From: Bacteroidota bacterium
Lineage (GTDB): Bacteria > Bacteroidota > Bacteroidia > Flavobacteriales_C > GCA-002722245
Direction of reading: 5' to 3'
Length of the DNA stretch: 55,132 nucleotides
Assembly: GCA_026390935.1 (NCBI GenBank)
Contig: JAPLEZ010000083.1
Location: 1-55,132 of the forward strand
In this document: positions 1-7,150 of the stretch, one piece after another
Layout: every line of letters starts with the position of its first letter
Position numbering within the stretch: the first letter of the stretch is position 1
Translations under genes and position numbers: made by a program
Notes under the pieces: generated by a model
Seen by the model: only the letters and a program-made list of their open reading frames with translations
The model's database searches: none
What the model was told of the DNA's origin: nothing

Positions 1-163
1 CTTCTTTTTCGATTTCACCAACTGAATTGTTTTCCAAATGGCCACCAGAAACAACTAGGAAATACGCGAGGGAAGGATGATTGCCGATTGCTTTAATGAT
101 TGGACATAACATCCCGAATTCAGCTCGATTACCAGTGTAAATTGCGATTTTTCTTTTTGTCAT
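1..163 (-). CDS. neuC: UDP-GlcNAc 2-epimerase (NeuC-like), N-terminal part, cut by window edge
   Basis: Only the first 54 codons are present. The translation starts MTKRKIAIYTGNRAEFG, which matches the N-terminus of hydrolysing UDP-N-acetylglucosamine 2-epimerases of the NeuC/NnaA/LegG type (the usual motif is TGTRAEYG, a sugar-nucleotide-binding loop). These enzymes release ManNAc or a related 2-epimer, the precursor condensed by NeuB. The ATG at 163-161 overlaps the stop of the upstream epimerase gene by four bases (ATGA), so translation is probably coupled. It is the last visible gene of the minus-strand polysaccharide operon and lies in the expected company of neuB. Whether the substrate is the plain GlcNAc nucleotide or a diacetylated bacillosamine (legionaminate route) cannot be told from this fragment. 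Confidence 0.85.
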   Translation of the reverse strand, partial: MTKRKIAIYTGNRAEFGMLCPIIKAIGNHPSLAYFLVVSGGHLENNSVGEIEKE

Positions 164-1062
164 TTAAGTAAAATTTCTTTCAAAGCACTTTCAAGTGTGT
201 ATTTCGGTTGCCAATTGTATTCCTTTTTTATTTTTGAAATGTCTAAAGTGATATTTGAAAACATTGAGGATGAATCATTTATTTCACAAATTGGATTCGT
301 GTAATTTTTTATCTTACAAATGATGGTTGCCAACTCCAGCACAGATTTAGATTCACCATTACTCAGATTAACAATGTCAAACTTTTTATTTATTCCTTGA
401 TCAGCAATTTTGAAAATTGCCTGACAGACATCTTTTACATAAATAAAATCTCTTCTCGGACTTAAATTTAGTAATTCAATTTTTGTTGTTTTGTTTTCTA
501 TTTGTTCAAGAACATCACTGATGACAGTGCGTGTGTTGTTTTTTTTTCCGAAAACATTGCCTAAGCGTAAGACCAAAGAGTTGATGTTGTTTTTTTTGCT
601 GAAATTATGAATCAGTTGTTCACTCATCAATTTCGTTGAACCATAAATATTGTTGTTAAATACTGGGTTTCCTTCCGTGCAAGGCTTTTCAAATAAATCA
701 GAATACAATATCCCTGTTGACGCGAATATGAAATTATTAATATTGTGAGTTTTACAGAAATTAAGAACATCAATGGTAAGCATCACATTTGATTCAATTG
801 CTTCTTTGGGATTTTCTGAACAGTATTGAATATTTCCGTTCGCAGCCAAATGGATGAAAAAGCTGTTTTCAGGCAGGTAATTTTTATTTCTATCAGGGTG
901 AGATTCAATTTCAATATATTCTGCTCCAGCGACTGATCGGTTTTTTGCTCTGTTTTTTGTCTCAATTAAATACACTTGATGTCCCAGTGAAATTAATTCA
1001 TTCACTATTTCAGATCCAATTAAACCAGTCCATCCAGAGATAAAGAATGTTTTGAGATTCAT
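160..1062 (-). CDS. NAD(P)-dependent sugar-nucleotide epimerase/dehydratase (extended SDR)
   Basis: A 300-residue extended short-chain dehydrogenase. The N-terminal Rossmann loop is GWTGLIG (residues 10-16), with a catalytic serine near 115 (FASTG) and the YxxxK pair at Tyr140/Lys144 (YGSTK). Length and motifs fit NAD-dependent epimerases/dehydratases acting on nucleotide-activated sugars. It lies 3 bp downstream of neuB and overlaps neuC by 4 bp, so it probably modifies a sugar nucleotide for the same glycan, perhaps in the nonulosonic-acid branch. The exact substrate cannot be assigned. The tyrosine, lysine and glycine loop are intact, so an active oxidoreductase is expected. Confidence 0.85.
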   Translation of the reverse strand: MNLKTFFISGWTGLIGSEIVNELISLGHQVYLIETKNRAKNRSVAGAEYIEIESHPDRNKNYLPENSFFIHLAANGNIQYCSENPKEAIESNVMLTIDVLNFCKTHNINNFIFASTGILYSDLFEKPCTEGNPVFNNNIYGSTKLMSEQLIHNFSKKNNINSLVLRLGNVFGKKNNTRTVISDVLEQIENKTTKIELLNLSPRRDFIYVKDVCQAIFKIADQGINKKFDIVNLSNGESKSVLELATIICKIKNYTNPICEINDSSSMFSNITLDISKIKKEYNWQPKYTLESALKEILLK

Positions 1063-1065
1063 TGA

Positions 1066-2094
1066 TCAATAATCTGTTAATAGTAGTTGTTCGTCTTTTT
1101 GTATGTTCCTTTTTGCGGGTTTTCCTAAAATATCATAGTATTTTTCAGCCAACACCTGCCCACTTCCAGGTCTTTTCACCCATAAGTTCTCTTTACTGAA
1201 CACATCTCCTTCTTTAACGTCTTTTATTGTTACAACGCAAGAATATGCAAAATCGATAATTGGTTGTTCTTCTTTCAAAATATTCTTGCTACCACCCAAT
1301 GCTTGAAAAATCGCATTTGATCCAAATACAAGTTCTTTTAGTTCGATAGGGTCAATAGATAATGCAACATCAGGGCCTGGCCACGTTTTGTCGGATGTAA
1401 AATGTTTCTCCAGAATTCTTGCGCCTAAACTCACTGCAGCAAAACAAGTGTAATTCCCTAAAGAATGGTCGCTTAAGCCAACAATAGCATTGGGGAAGTT
1501 TTTTTTCAAATCTTCAATCCCTCCAAGTCTTACTTTATCATAAGGAGTAGGATACATGCTGGTGCAATGCGTTAATGCGTATGGAACATTATATTTTTCC
1601 ATGATTTTCACAGCCTTGGCAATGGATTCGATATTGTTCATTCCCGTACTTAGAATTATTGGTTTTCCAAACGAAGCAATGTGCTCAACTAAAGGATAAT
1701 TATTGCATTCTCCTGAACCAATTTTATAAATTTCAACACCAAGTTTTTCTAGTCTGTCAGCAGCAGCTCTGCTAAAAGGAGTGCTCATAAAGATCATTCC
1801 TTTGCCTTCGATGTAATTTTTTATGTCAATTTCTTCCTGAGCACTTAATGCGCATCTTTTCATGATATCGTAAACACTTTCTGTGCAATGATCAGGGGTA
1901 ATGTCATTGGGAATCATCTCATCTTCTACGATGTGCGTTTGAATTTTCACACATTCGCATTTTGCTTCGAAGGCATCATCCACCATTTTTTTTAATTTCA
2001 CATAATCGCCTTCGTGGTTAATTCCTATTTCAGCAATTACCAGAGGAGGAAAGTTTTCTCCAATAGTTCGATGTTTAATTTTTATTTCTCTCAT
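1066..2094 (-). CDS. neuB: Nonulosonic acid (sialic/legionaminic-type) synthase, NeuB family
   Basis: A 342-residue enzyme with the NeuB TIM barrel (about residues 15-260) and a C-terminal SAF/antifreeze-like domain (about 285-342). Recognisable blocks are VIAEIGINHEGD (residues 19-30), the IGSGE loop, LSTGM, THCTSMYPTP and GLSDH ending at His210, then EKHF. The family condenses phosphoenolpyruvate with ManNAc or a 6-deoxy di-N-acetyl hexose to give N-acetylneuraminate or legionaminate/pseudaminate. It starts 16 bp after the reconstructed stop of wzt and ends 3 bp before the epimerase gene, so it is inside the operon. NeuB, LegI and PseI are paralogues; the neighbouring NeuC-type epimerase favours a sialic or legionaminic product over pseudaminic acid. 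Confidence 0.88.
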   Translation of the reverse strand: MREIKIKHRTIGENFPPLVIAEIGINHEGDYVKLKKMVDDAFEAKCECVKIQTHIVEDEMIPNDITPDHCTESVYDIMKRCALSAQEEIDIKNYIEGKGMIFMSTPFSRAAADRLEKLGVEIYKIGSGECNNYPLVEHIASFGKPIILSTGMNNIESIAKAVKIMEKYNVPYALTHCTSMYPTPYDKVRLGGIEDLKKNFPNAIVGLSDHSLGNYTCFAAVSLGARILEKHFTSDKTWPGPDVALSIDPIELKELVFGSNAIFQALGGSKNILKEEQPIIDFAYSCVVTIKDVKEGDVFSKENLWVKRPGSGQVLAEKYYDILGKPAKRNIQKDEQLLLTDY

Positions 2095-2110
2095 AAATAG
2101 TATAATAACC

Positions 2111-2259
2111 TTATTTATTAACTAATTCCCAAACTATTTCAGGTGCTGTTATTGCATCACTTCTGTATAATTGTTTTATTCCTCTTTGTGTTTTTGAATC
2201 AATGATTTCAAGGCTTAGTAATCCTTTGAACTGCTGTACAATAGGGTGAAACCTGTTGC
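2111..2259 (-). pseudogene. Out-of-frame C-terminal end of the Wzt carbohydrate-binding domain
   Basis: Immediately past the A7 tract at 2260-2266, the minus-strand frame that differs from the annotated wzt frame encodes CNRFHPIVQQF, then GLLSLEIIDS, then EIVWELVNK and a stop at 2113-2111. The LLSLEIID and closing xWEL pattern is what the last strands of Wzt-type C-terminal domains look like. Adding one base to the run fuses the parts into a 422-residue protein whose stop lies only 16 bp from neuB. The short tail of the annotated frame (GFTLLYSSSKDY) has no such look. I read this as the true 3' end of wzt, disconnected by a one-base indel. Confidence 0.75.
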
Positions 2260-3378
2260 AAAAAAACAGATCAATGGTGTATTTGCAGGAATAGTGAAAT
2301 TGTAAGTGTGTTCTCCTACAGGTAAATTTCCAGCCGAATAACCATCCGTGTAGTCTTCGTCGGTGGTAGTAAATACATTAAGTTCATTGATATCTAAAAG
2401 AGTAAAATTGATGTAGTAATTGGGGGATACTGTCTTTATCTTAAATCGCATTGAAACAAAAATGCTTTCAACGTATTCAAAATGATTTAATGTTTCGTGC
2501 TGTGCGTTTTTAAATGAGAGCTCTAATAGTTGAAAAGGGATGTCATTATTTGATGGAAAACTTACGAATCCAAGGTCTGATGTGCTACTTATATTTGCGT
2601 TTTTGTATGCTTCAATGATTTCACTAACGGTTCCGTCTGCTATTTTTTGCCCTTGCTTTAACAAGATTGCTCTAGAGCACAATTGATTAATAGCAGCCAT
2701 GTTGTGACTAACAAACAAGATTGTTTTTCCTCCTCTAGCGACGTCCTGCATTTTACCAATGCATTTATTTTGAAATTCATAATCACCGACAGCTAAAACC
2801 TCATCAATAATCAAAATTTCAGGATCTAGATGGGCGGCTACAGAAAAAGCTAATCGAACCCGCATTCCACTGGAATATCTTTTAACTGGTGTATCAATAA
2901 ATTTTCTTACTCCAGAAAATTCAATGATCTCCTCCATTTTTTGATTAATTTCTTTCCTCGTCATTCCTAGGATCGTGCCATTCAAGAAAATATTTTCGCG
3001 ACCAGTTAAGTCAGCATGAAAACCTGTGCCAACTTCTAGTAAACTAGCTACTCTACCTTTTATAGATATTTCACCGCTAGTAGGTTCTGTAATTCTTGAC
3101 AAAACTTTAAGAAGTGTACTTTTTCCAGCTCCATTCATTCCTATAATTCCAAGAGCATCTCCTTGTTTTACTTCAAAACTGATGTCTTTTAGTGCCCAAA
3201 ACACATCTTCACTTTCATCACCAAATGAACTAAGGTTTTTAAGTTTTTTAAAACTTTTAAATGGAGATTTTAAAAATGCAGCCATAGAAGCAGCTAAACT
3301 ATCATGCATCTCTTCTCTTAAACCTATGCGATAGCGTTTAGATAATCTCTCAACTTTTATTACTGTTTTATTTTCCAT
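2215..3378 (-). CDS. wzt: Polysaccharide/O-antigen ABC exporter, ATP-binding subunit (Wzt-like), frameshifted near its end
   Basis: The ATPase of a two-component polysaccharide exporter. Walker A is GMNGAGKST (residues 80-88), the ABC signature YSSGM (168-172), Walker B ILIIDE (188-193) and the H-loop His225. After the ATPase (about 1-250) comes a beta-rich region starting near 265 that corresponds to the C-terminal carbohydrate-recognition domain of Wzt proteins, which selects the finished glycan. The frame breaks at a run of seven T on the coding strand (2266-2260) and stops at 2217-2215; the rest of the domain continues in another frame to 2111. The ATPase half is intact. The partner permease wzm ends 6 bp upstream. 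A sequencing error, a mutation or a phase-variable tract are all possible. Confidence 0.9.
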   Translation of the reverse strand: MENKTVIKVERLSKRYRIGLREEMHDSLAASMAAFLKSPFKSFKKLKNLSSFGDESEDVFWALKDISFEVKQGDALGIIGMNGAGKSTLLKVLSRITEPTSGEISIKGRVASLLEVGTGFHADLTGRENIFLNGTILGMTRKEINQKMEEIIEFSGVRKFIDTPVKRYSSGMRVRLAFSVAAHLDPEILIIDEVLAVGDYEFQNKCIGKMQDVARGGKTILFVSHNMAAINQLCSRAILLKQGQKIADGTVSEIIEAYKNANISSTSDLGFVSFPSNNDIPFQLLELSFKNAQHETLNHFEYVESIFVSMRFKIKTVSPNYYINFTLLDINELNVFTTTDEDYTDGYSAGNLPVGEHTYNFTIPANTPLICFFATGFTLLYSSSKDY

Positions 3379-3384
3379 CTTTAT

Positions 3385-4293
3385 TTATGCGACATCAGCA
3401 AAAATACTTTCCTTACTTCTGAAGAAATAGATCCCGGAAATTAGCAGAAACAATGACATTATAGTGCCGTTTACTATTAAATTCCAAGGCATTTCTGAGT
3501 ACGAATTACCACCAATTAAGCAAGTTCTAAAGCCCTCAATAATACCAGTTAAAGGAAAAAAACTGTAAATATTTTCAAAGACATTTGCAATCCCGCTTAC
3601 ACCAGTCGCTGTCTCCAGTGTGCTTGAAATTTCTTTTAATCGGGAAAATGGCCAAACAATTGGTGCTGCATACATCATAAATTGCGCAAGAAAAGTAACG
3701 ATTTGATTTAAATCTCTGTACTGAATGGCTAACGCCGAAAACCACAATGATATACCAAAAGAAAACATCATCAGAAGTATAATCAATATTGGCAAGAAAA
3801 GAATATTACTATTGATATTAATGCTACCGGGTTGTGTTTGGTGGTAGTAAAACAACATAAATCCTAAAACAATCATCGCGATACCAAAGTCGACGAGTTT
3901 TGCAATGATTGGTACCAAAGGAATAATTAATCTAGGGAAATACACTTTGGTTATAAAGGCTTCATTGCTAATTAAACTACCTGTGGAAGCTGTTAGTGCG
4001 CTGGAAAAATAAGTGAATGGTACTAATGCAACAAAATTGAATACAGTATAGGGTATGGTGTCATCGTCCATTTGGACTTTAGCGATGTAAGTAAATAAAA
4101 AAGTGAATATCACCATTTGCACTACAGGCTTTATAACAGCCCAACCAAATCCAATTACACTTTGTTTGTATACTACACTTACATCCCGCTTAATTAAGGT
4201 AAAAAGAAGATCTCGGAATTTTATCAATTCAAAAAAATCCTGTTTGCTGAAAAGTTGCCAAGAATGTCTTTTCTTTATTTTCAAGTCATTCAT
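3385..4293 (-). CDS. wzm: Polysaccharide/O-antigen ABC exporter, permease subunit (Wzm-like)
   Basis: A 302-residue inner-membrane protein of the ABC-2 permease family. A cytoplasmic N-terminus contains LFTLIKRDVSVVYKQS, the amphipathic stretch typical of Wzm/TagG permeases, followed by about six hydrophobic segments, the first near residues 50-72 (AVIKPVVQMVIFTFLFTY) and the last near 275-290. It forms the channel for a lipid-linked polysaccharide and is powered by the ATPase encoded 6 bp downstream. It lies 10 bp after fcl in the same operon. Length and hydropathy are normal and no defect is seen. Confidence 0.92.
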   Translation of the reverse strand: MNDLKIKKRHSWQLFSKQDFFELIKFRDLLFTLIKRDVSVVYKQSVIGFGWAVIKPVVQMVIFTFLFTYIAKVQMDDDTIPYTVFNFVALVPFTYFSSALTASTGSLISNEAFITKVYFPRLIIPLVPIIAKLVDFGIAMIVLGFMLFYYHQTQPGSININSNILFLPILIILLMMFSFGISLWFSALAIQYRDLNQIVTFLAQFMMYAAPIVWPFSRLKEISSTLETATGVSGIANVFENIYSFFPLTGIIEGFRTCLIGGNSYSEMPWNLIVNGTIMSLFLLISGIYFFRSKESIFADVA

Positions 4294-4303
4294 TGCTTTT
4301 AAA

Positions 4304-5251
4304 CTATCTTAAAGTGATGGACTCTGTTTTATCAACAAATACGGATTGATAAACTTTAGTTATACCCGTTTCTAAGTCAATTGTTGGTGACCAACCCATA
4401 GAGTTCAGGAATGTGCTGTCCATTAATTTTTTCATTGTGCCGTCAGGCTTTGAAGTGTTATATGTGATTTCGCCACTATAGCCCGATATTTTTTTAATGA
4501 GTTCAGAGAGTTCACCTATGCTAACGTCAGAACCGTAACCAACATTAACCAGTTTAGAGTCGTTGTAATTGTTCATTAAAAACATACAAGCATCAGCTAA
4601 ATCGTCAACATGTAAAAATTCTCTTCTTGGCTTCCCTGTTCCCCAAACTTCCATATTTGGAGTATGATTTTCTTTTGCCTCATGAAATTTTCTCAGAATA
4701 GCAGGCAGCACATGTGAGTTATTTAAATCGTAATTGTCATTCGGACCATATAAATTTGTTGGCATTGCTGAGATAAAATTACAGTTGTATTGACGTTTGT
4801 AATTTTCACAGAGTTTTAATCCTGCAATTTTTGCAATGGCATAAGGCTCGTTAGTTTGCTCTAAAACACTTGTCAGAAGGTAATCTTCTTTAATGGGCTG
4901 AGGAGCATTCTTTGGATAAATACAGGATGAGCCCAAAAACAGCAGTTTCTTCACTCCATTTACATACGATTGGTGAATTACATTGCATTCAATCATCAGA
5001 TTTTGATAAATAAAATCAGCTCTGTAAATGTTATTGGCTTGAATTCCACCCACCTTCGCGGCTGCTAAAAAAACATATTCTGGTTTTTCCTTCGAGAAAA
5101 AATTAGCAACAGCTTGCTGATTGGTTAAATCAAGTTCTTTGGAAGTGCGAACAATAATATTTGAAAACCCATCTTTTTGCAGTTTTCTTACTATAGCAGA
5201 ACCCACCGTGCCGTTGTGACCGGCCACATATATCTTGCTATCTTTCTGCAT
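4304..5251 (-). CDS. fcl: GDP-L-fucose synthase
   Basis: A 315-residue extended SDR that epimerises and reduces GDP-4-keto-6-deoxymannose to GDP-L-fucose. The NADP-binding loop is GHNGTVG (residues 11-17). The catalytic residues line up one position from those known in E. coli Fcl: Ser108, Cys110, Tyr137 and Lys141 (YAIAK), and His180. The C-terminal GKPRREFLHVDDLA block binds the nucleotide sugar. Its ATG shares one base with the gmd stop (TAATG), so the two enzymes of the pathway are translationally coupled. All active-site residues are present. Confidence 0.95.
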   Translation of the reverse strand: MQKDSKIYVAGHNGTVGSAIVRKLQKDGFSNIIVRTSKELDLTNQQAVANFFSKEKPEYVFLAAAKVGGIQANNIYRADFIYQNLMIECNVIHQSYVNGVKKLLFLGSSCIYPKNAPQPIKEDYLLTSVLEQTNEPYAIAKIAGLKLCENYKRQYNCNFISAMPTNLYGPNDNYDLNNSHVLPAILRKFHEAKENHTPNMEVWGTGKPRREFLHVDDLADACMFLMNNYNDSKLVNVGYGSDVSIGELSELIKKISGYSGEITYNTSKPDGTMKKLMDSTFLNSMGWSPTIDLETGITKVYQSVFVDKTESITLR

Positions 5252-6366
5252 TATTCACTCCAGTTCTTGATGGTGTGCCCCGCATCTTTTAATACTTTAT
5301 CCCTTGCAAATAAAGAAAGATCAGAAGCGACCATTTCTTTCACGAGCTGAGCCAAATCTCTTTTTGGTTTCCAGCCCAATTTTTTCTTTGCTTTAGAAGG
5401 ATCTCCTATAAGTAGTTCAACTTCAGTTGGTCGGAAATAACGAGGATCGATGCTAATTACTTCTTGCCCTATTTCAATGCCTGTGAATTCTGGATTTGAA
5501 ATAGAAACGATATATCCTTTTTCATCAACTCCTGATCCTTTGAATTCTAATTCAGCTCCTATTTCTTTAAACGCCATTCTGATAAAATCACGAATAGTAG
5601 TTGTCACACCGGTTGCAATAACAAAATCTTCTGGTTTGTCTTGTTGCAGCATGAGCCACATTGCCTCAATATAATCTTGAGCGTGACCCCAGTCTCTTTT
5701 AGCGTCAATATTTCCTAAAAATAATTTTTTCTGCAATCCAAAAGCAATTCTCGCTACTGCCCTGGTGATTTTTCTTGTCACAAAAGTTTCACCTCTTAAT
5801 GGTGATTCATGATTAAATAAAATTCCATTACAAGCATACATGTTATATGCTTCGCGGTAGTTAACAGTTATCCAGTACCCGTATAATTTCGCTACAGCAT
5901 AAGGAGAGCGAGGGTAAAATGGTGTGGTTTCTTTTTGAGGGACTTCTTGCACTAAGCCGTATAATTCAGATGTTGATGCCTGATAAAACCTTGTCTTTTT
6001 CTCCAAACCTAAAATTCTAATGGCTTCAAGAATTCTCATAGTTCCTAATCCATCAACATTGGCTGAATATTCAGGTTCTTCAAAACTCACCTGAACGTGT
6101 GACATCGCCCCAAGGTTGTATATTTCGTCGGGTTGCACCAACTGTATAATTCTTATGATGTTCGTAGAGTCAGACAAATCACCATAATGATTGATTAATT
6201 GAACATTCTTCTCATGCAAATCCTTATAAAGGTGATCAATACGTTGAGTATTAAATAATGAAGATCTACGTTTTATACCGTGAACTTCATATCCTTTGTT
6301 TAATAAGAATTCTGCAAGATAAGCGCCATCTTGACCTGTAATACCTGTGATTAAAGCTTTTTTCAT
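5251..6366 (-). CDS. gmd: GDP-mannose 4,6-dehydratase
   Basis: A 371-residue extended SDR, the usual length for Gmd, converting GDP-mannose to GDP-4-keto-6-deoxymannose, the substrate of the next gene. The cofactor loop TGITGQDG is at residues 7-14, the active-site STSELYG at 131-137, the YxxxK pair at Tyr156/Lys160, and the conserved [15 protein letters not shown] block near 185-199. It is the first gene of the minus-strand surface-polysaccharide operon; a possible -7 box lies at 6388-6395. Confidence 0.96.
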   Translation of the reverse strand: MKKALITGITGQDGAYLAEFLLNKGYEVHGIKRRSSLFNTQRIDHLYKDLHEKNVQLINHYGDLSDSTNIIRIIQLVQPDEIYNLGAMSHVQVSFEEPEYSANVDGLGTMRILEAIRILGLEKKTRFYQASTSELYGLVQEVPQKETTPFYPRSPYAVAKLYGYWITVNYREAYNMYACNGILFNHESPLRGETFVTRKITRAVARIAFGLQKKLFLGNIDAKRDWGHAQDYIEAMWLMLQQDKPEDFVIATGVTTTIRDFIRMAFKEIGAELEFKGSGVDEKGYIVSISNPEFTGIEIGQEVISIDPRYFRPTEVELLIGDPSKAKKKLGWKPKRDLAQLVKEMVASDLSLFARDKVLKDAGHTIKNWSE

Positions 6367-6387
6367 TTTAGTTTTAATAAGAGATTG

Positions 6388-6395
6388 CGAAGTTA
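6388..6395 (-). promoter_or_regulatory. Possible -7 box for the polysaccharide operon
   Basis: On the minus strand the sequence TAACTTCG lies about 21 nt before the gmd start. It matches seven of eight positions of the Bacteroidota sigma-A -7 consensus TAnnTTTG and is followed by CA, as at several other starts in this window. No good -33 TTG is seen at the expected spacing, so this is tentative. Confidence 0.3.
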
Positions 6396-6475
6396 ATTTT
6401 TTTTCTCATAATGGAAGGATTTATGGGAACATTAATGCAAGGTTTTTTCAATTTTGAAGCGGTGCAAATAAAATC

Positions 6476-6508
6476 AAAAAACCCTCCGTGTATCGAAGGG
6501 TTTTTTTG
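6476..6508 (-). terminator. Rho-independent terminator of rplS
   Basis: Read on the minus strand, CCCTTCG and CGGAGGG pair (seven pairs, one T-G) around the loop ATACA, followed by a run of T. It begins about 20 bp past the rplS stop. The plus strand also ends in a T run, so it may work in both directions and shield rplS from the operon beyond. Confidence 0.85.
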
Positions 6509-6525
6509 AATATAAGTATGGTTTT

Positions 6526-6891
6526 TTATTCTCCAGCTGTAACAGGAGCTCTTCTTTCTTTAATTCTTGCTTTTTTACCGGTTAGATCTCTTAAGTAGAA
6601 CAATCTTGCTCTTCGTACTTTACCGCGTTTGTTCATTTCTATTTTTTCAATAGAAGGAGAATAAACAGGGAAAATTCTTTCTACACCGATACCGCCAGAT
6701 ACTTTTCTGATAGTGAAAGTTTCTGTAATGCCAGAACCTCTTCTTTGAATAACAACCCCTTGAAAGAACTGAGTTCTGGTTTTGTTTCCTTCTATAATTT
6801 TGTAATAAACTGTTATAGAATCACCTGCAGAAAAATCAGACCATTTTGCTTCCGGTGTAAATTCTTTTGTAATCTCTTTAATGATGTCCAT
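6526..6891 (-). CDS. rplS: 50S ribosomal protein L19
   Basis: A 121-residue protein of the large subunit, at the 30S/50S interface. Typical L19 blocks are [23 protein letters not shown], the [18 protein letters not shown] stretch and [10 protein letters not shown] near the end. An in-frame ATG 87 bases further upstream would add an oddly hydrophobic extension; the start at 6891 ([11 protein letters not shown]) gives the family's normal length and N-terminus, so I chose it. It is transcribed alone, with a terminator at 6476-6508. Confidence 0.96.
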   Translation of the reverse strand: MDIIKEITKEFTPEAKWSDFSAGDSITVYYKIIEGNKTRTQFFQGVVIQRRGSGITETFTIRKVSGGIGVERIFPVYSPSIEKIEMNKRGKVRRARLFYLRDLTGKKARIKERRAPVTAGE

Positions 6892-6973
6892 TGCTATAAA
6901 ATTTATGTCCCTAAAAAATAGGGAGTGCAATATTAAGGAAAAATTTTCAATCTGCAATAAGAGTTGTTTGATT

Positions 6974-6991
6974 TTCACTTTACAAAGTGAA
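6974..6991. promoter_or_regulatory. 18-bp perfect palindrome upstream of rplS
   Basis: TTCACTTT-AC-AAAGTGAA is an eight-base inverted repeat with a two-base centre, 83 bp upstream of the rplS start. On the minus strand it contains TCACTTTG, one mismatch from the -7 consensus, so it could be an operator overlapping a promoter. A chance palindrome or a short RNA hairpin is also possible. Confidence 0.35.
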
Positions 6992-7150
6992 TAAAATACT
7001 TTTTTAAGGCTGTTTTTGTGCCAAAATAACCATTATTTATGTTTATAAATTATGCCTATAACCAAAATCGTAAGCCGTCGTAGAACGCTTACCTTATGCA
7101 ATAAGGGGTGTGGTTGAAGGTGGAGTTTTTACAGTTAAATTGTTACGGAC

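Noticed and set aside
3026-3334. 102-codon plus-strand frame opposite wzt
   Set aside because: Antisense to the conserved ATPase domain, whose motifs are all in the minus-strand frame.
6892-6978. Longer rplS start giving 29 extra residues
   Set aside because: The extension is hydrophobic and unlike any L19 N-terminus; MDIIKEI at 6891 fits the family.
7050-7115. 21-codon frame beginning ATG between rplS and the coiled-coil gene
   Set aside because: Too short, with no recognisable features or supporting context.
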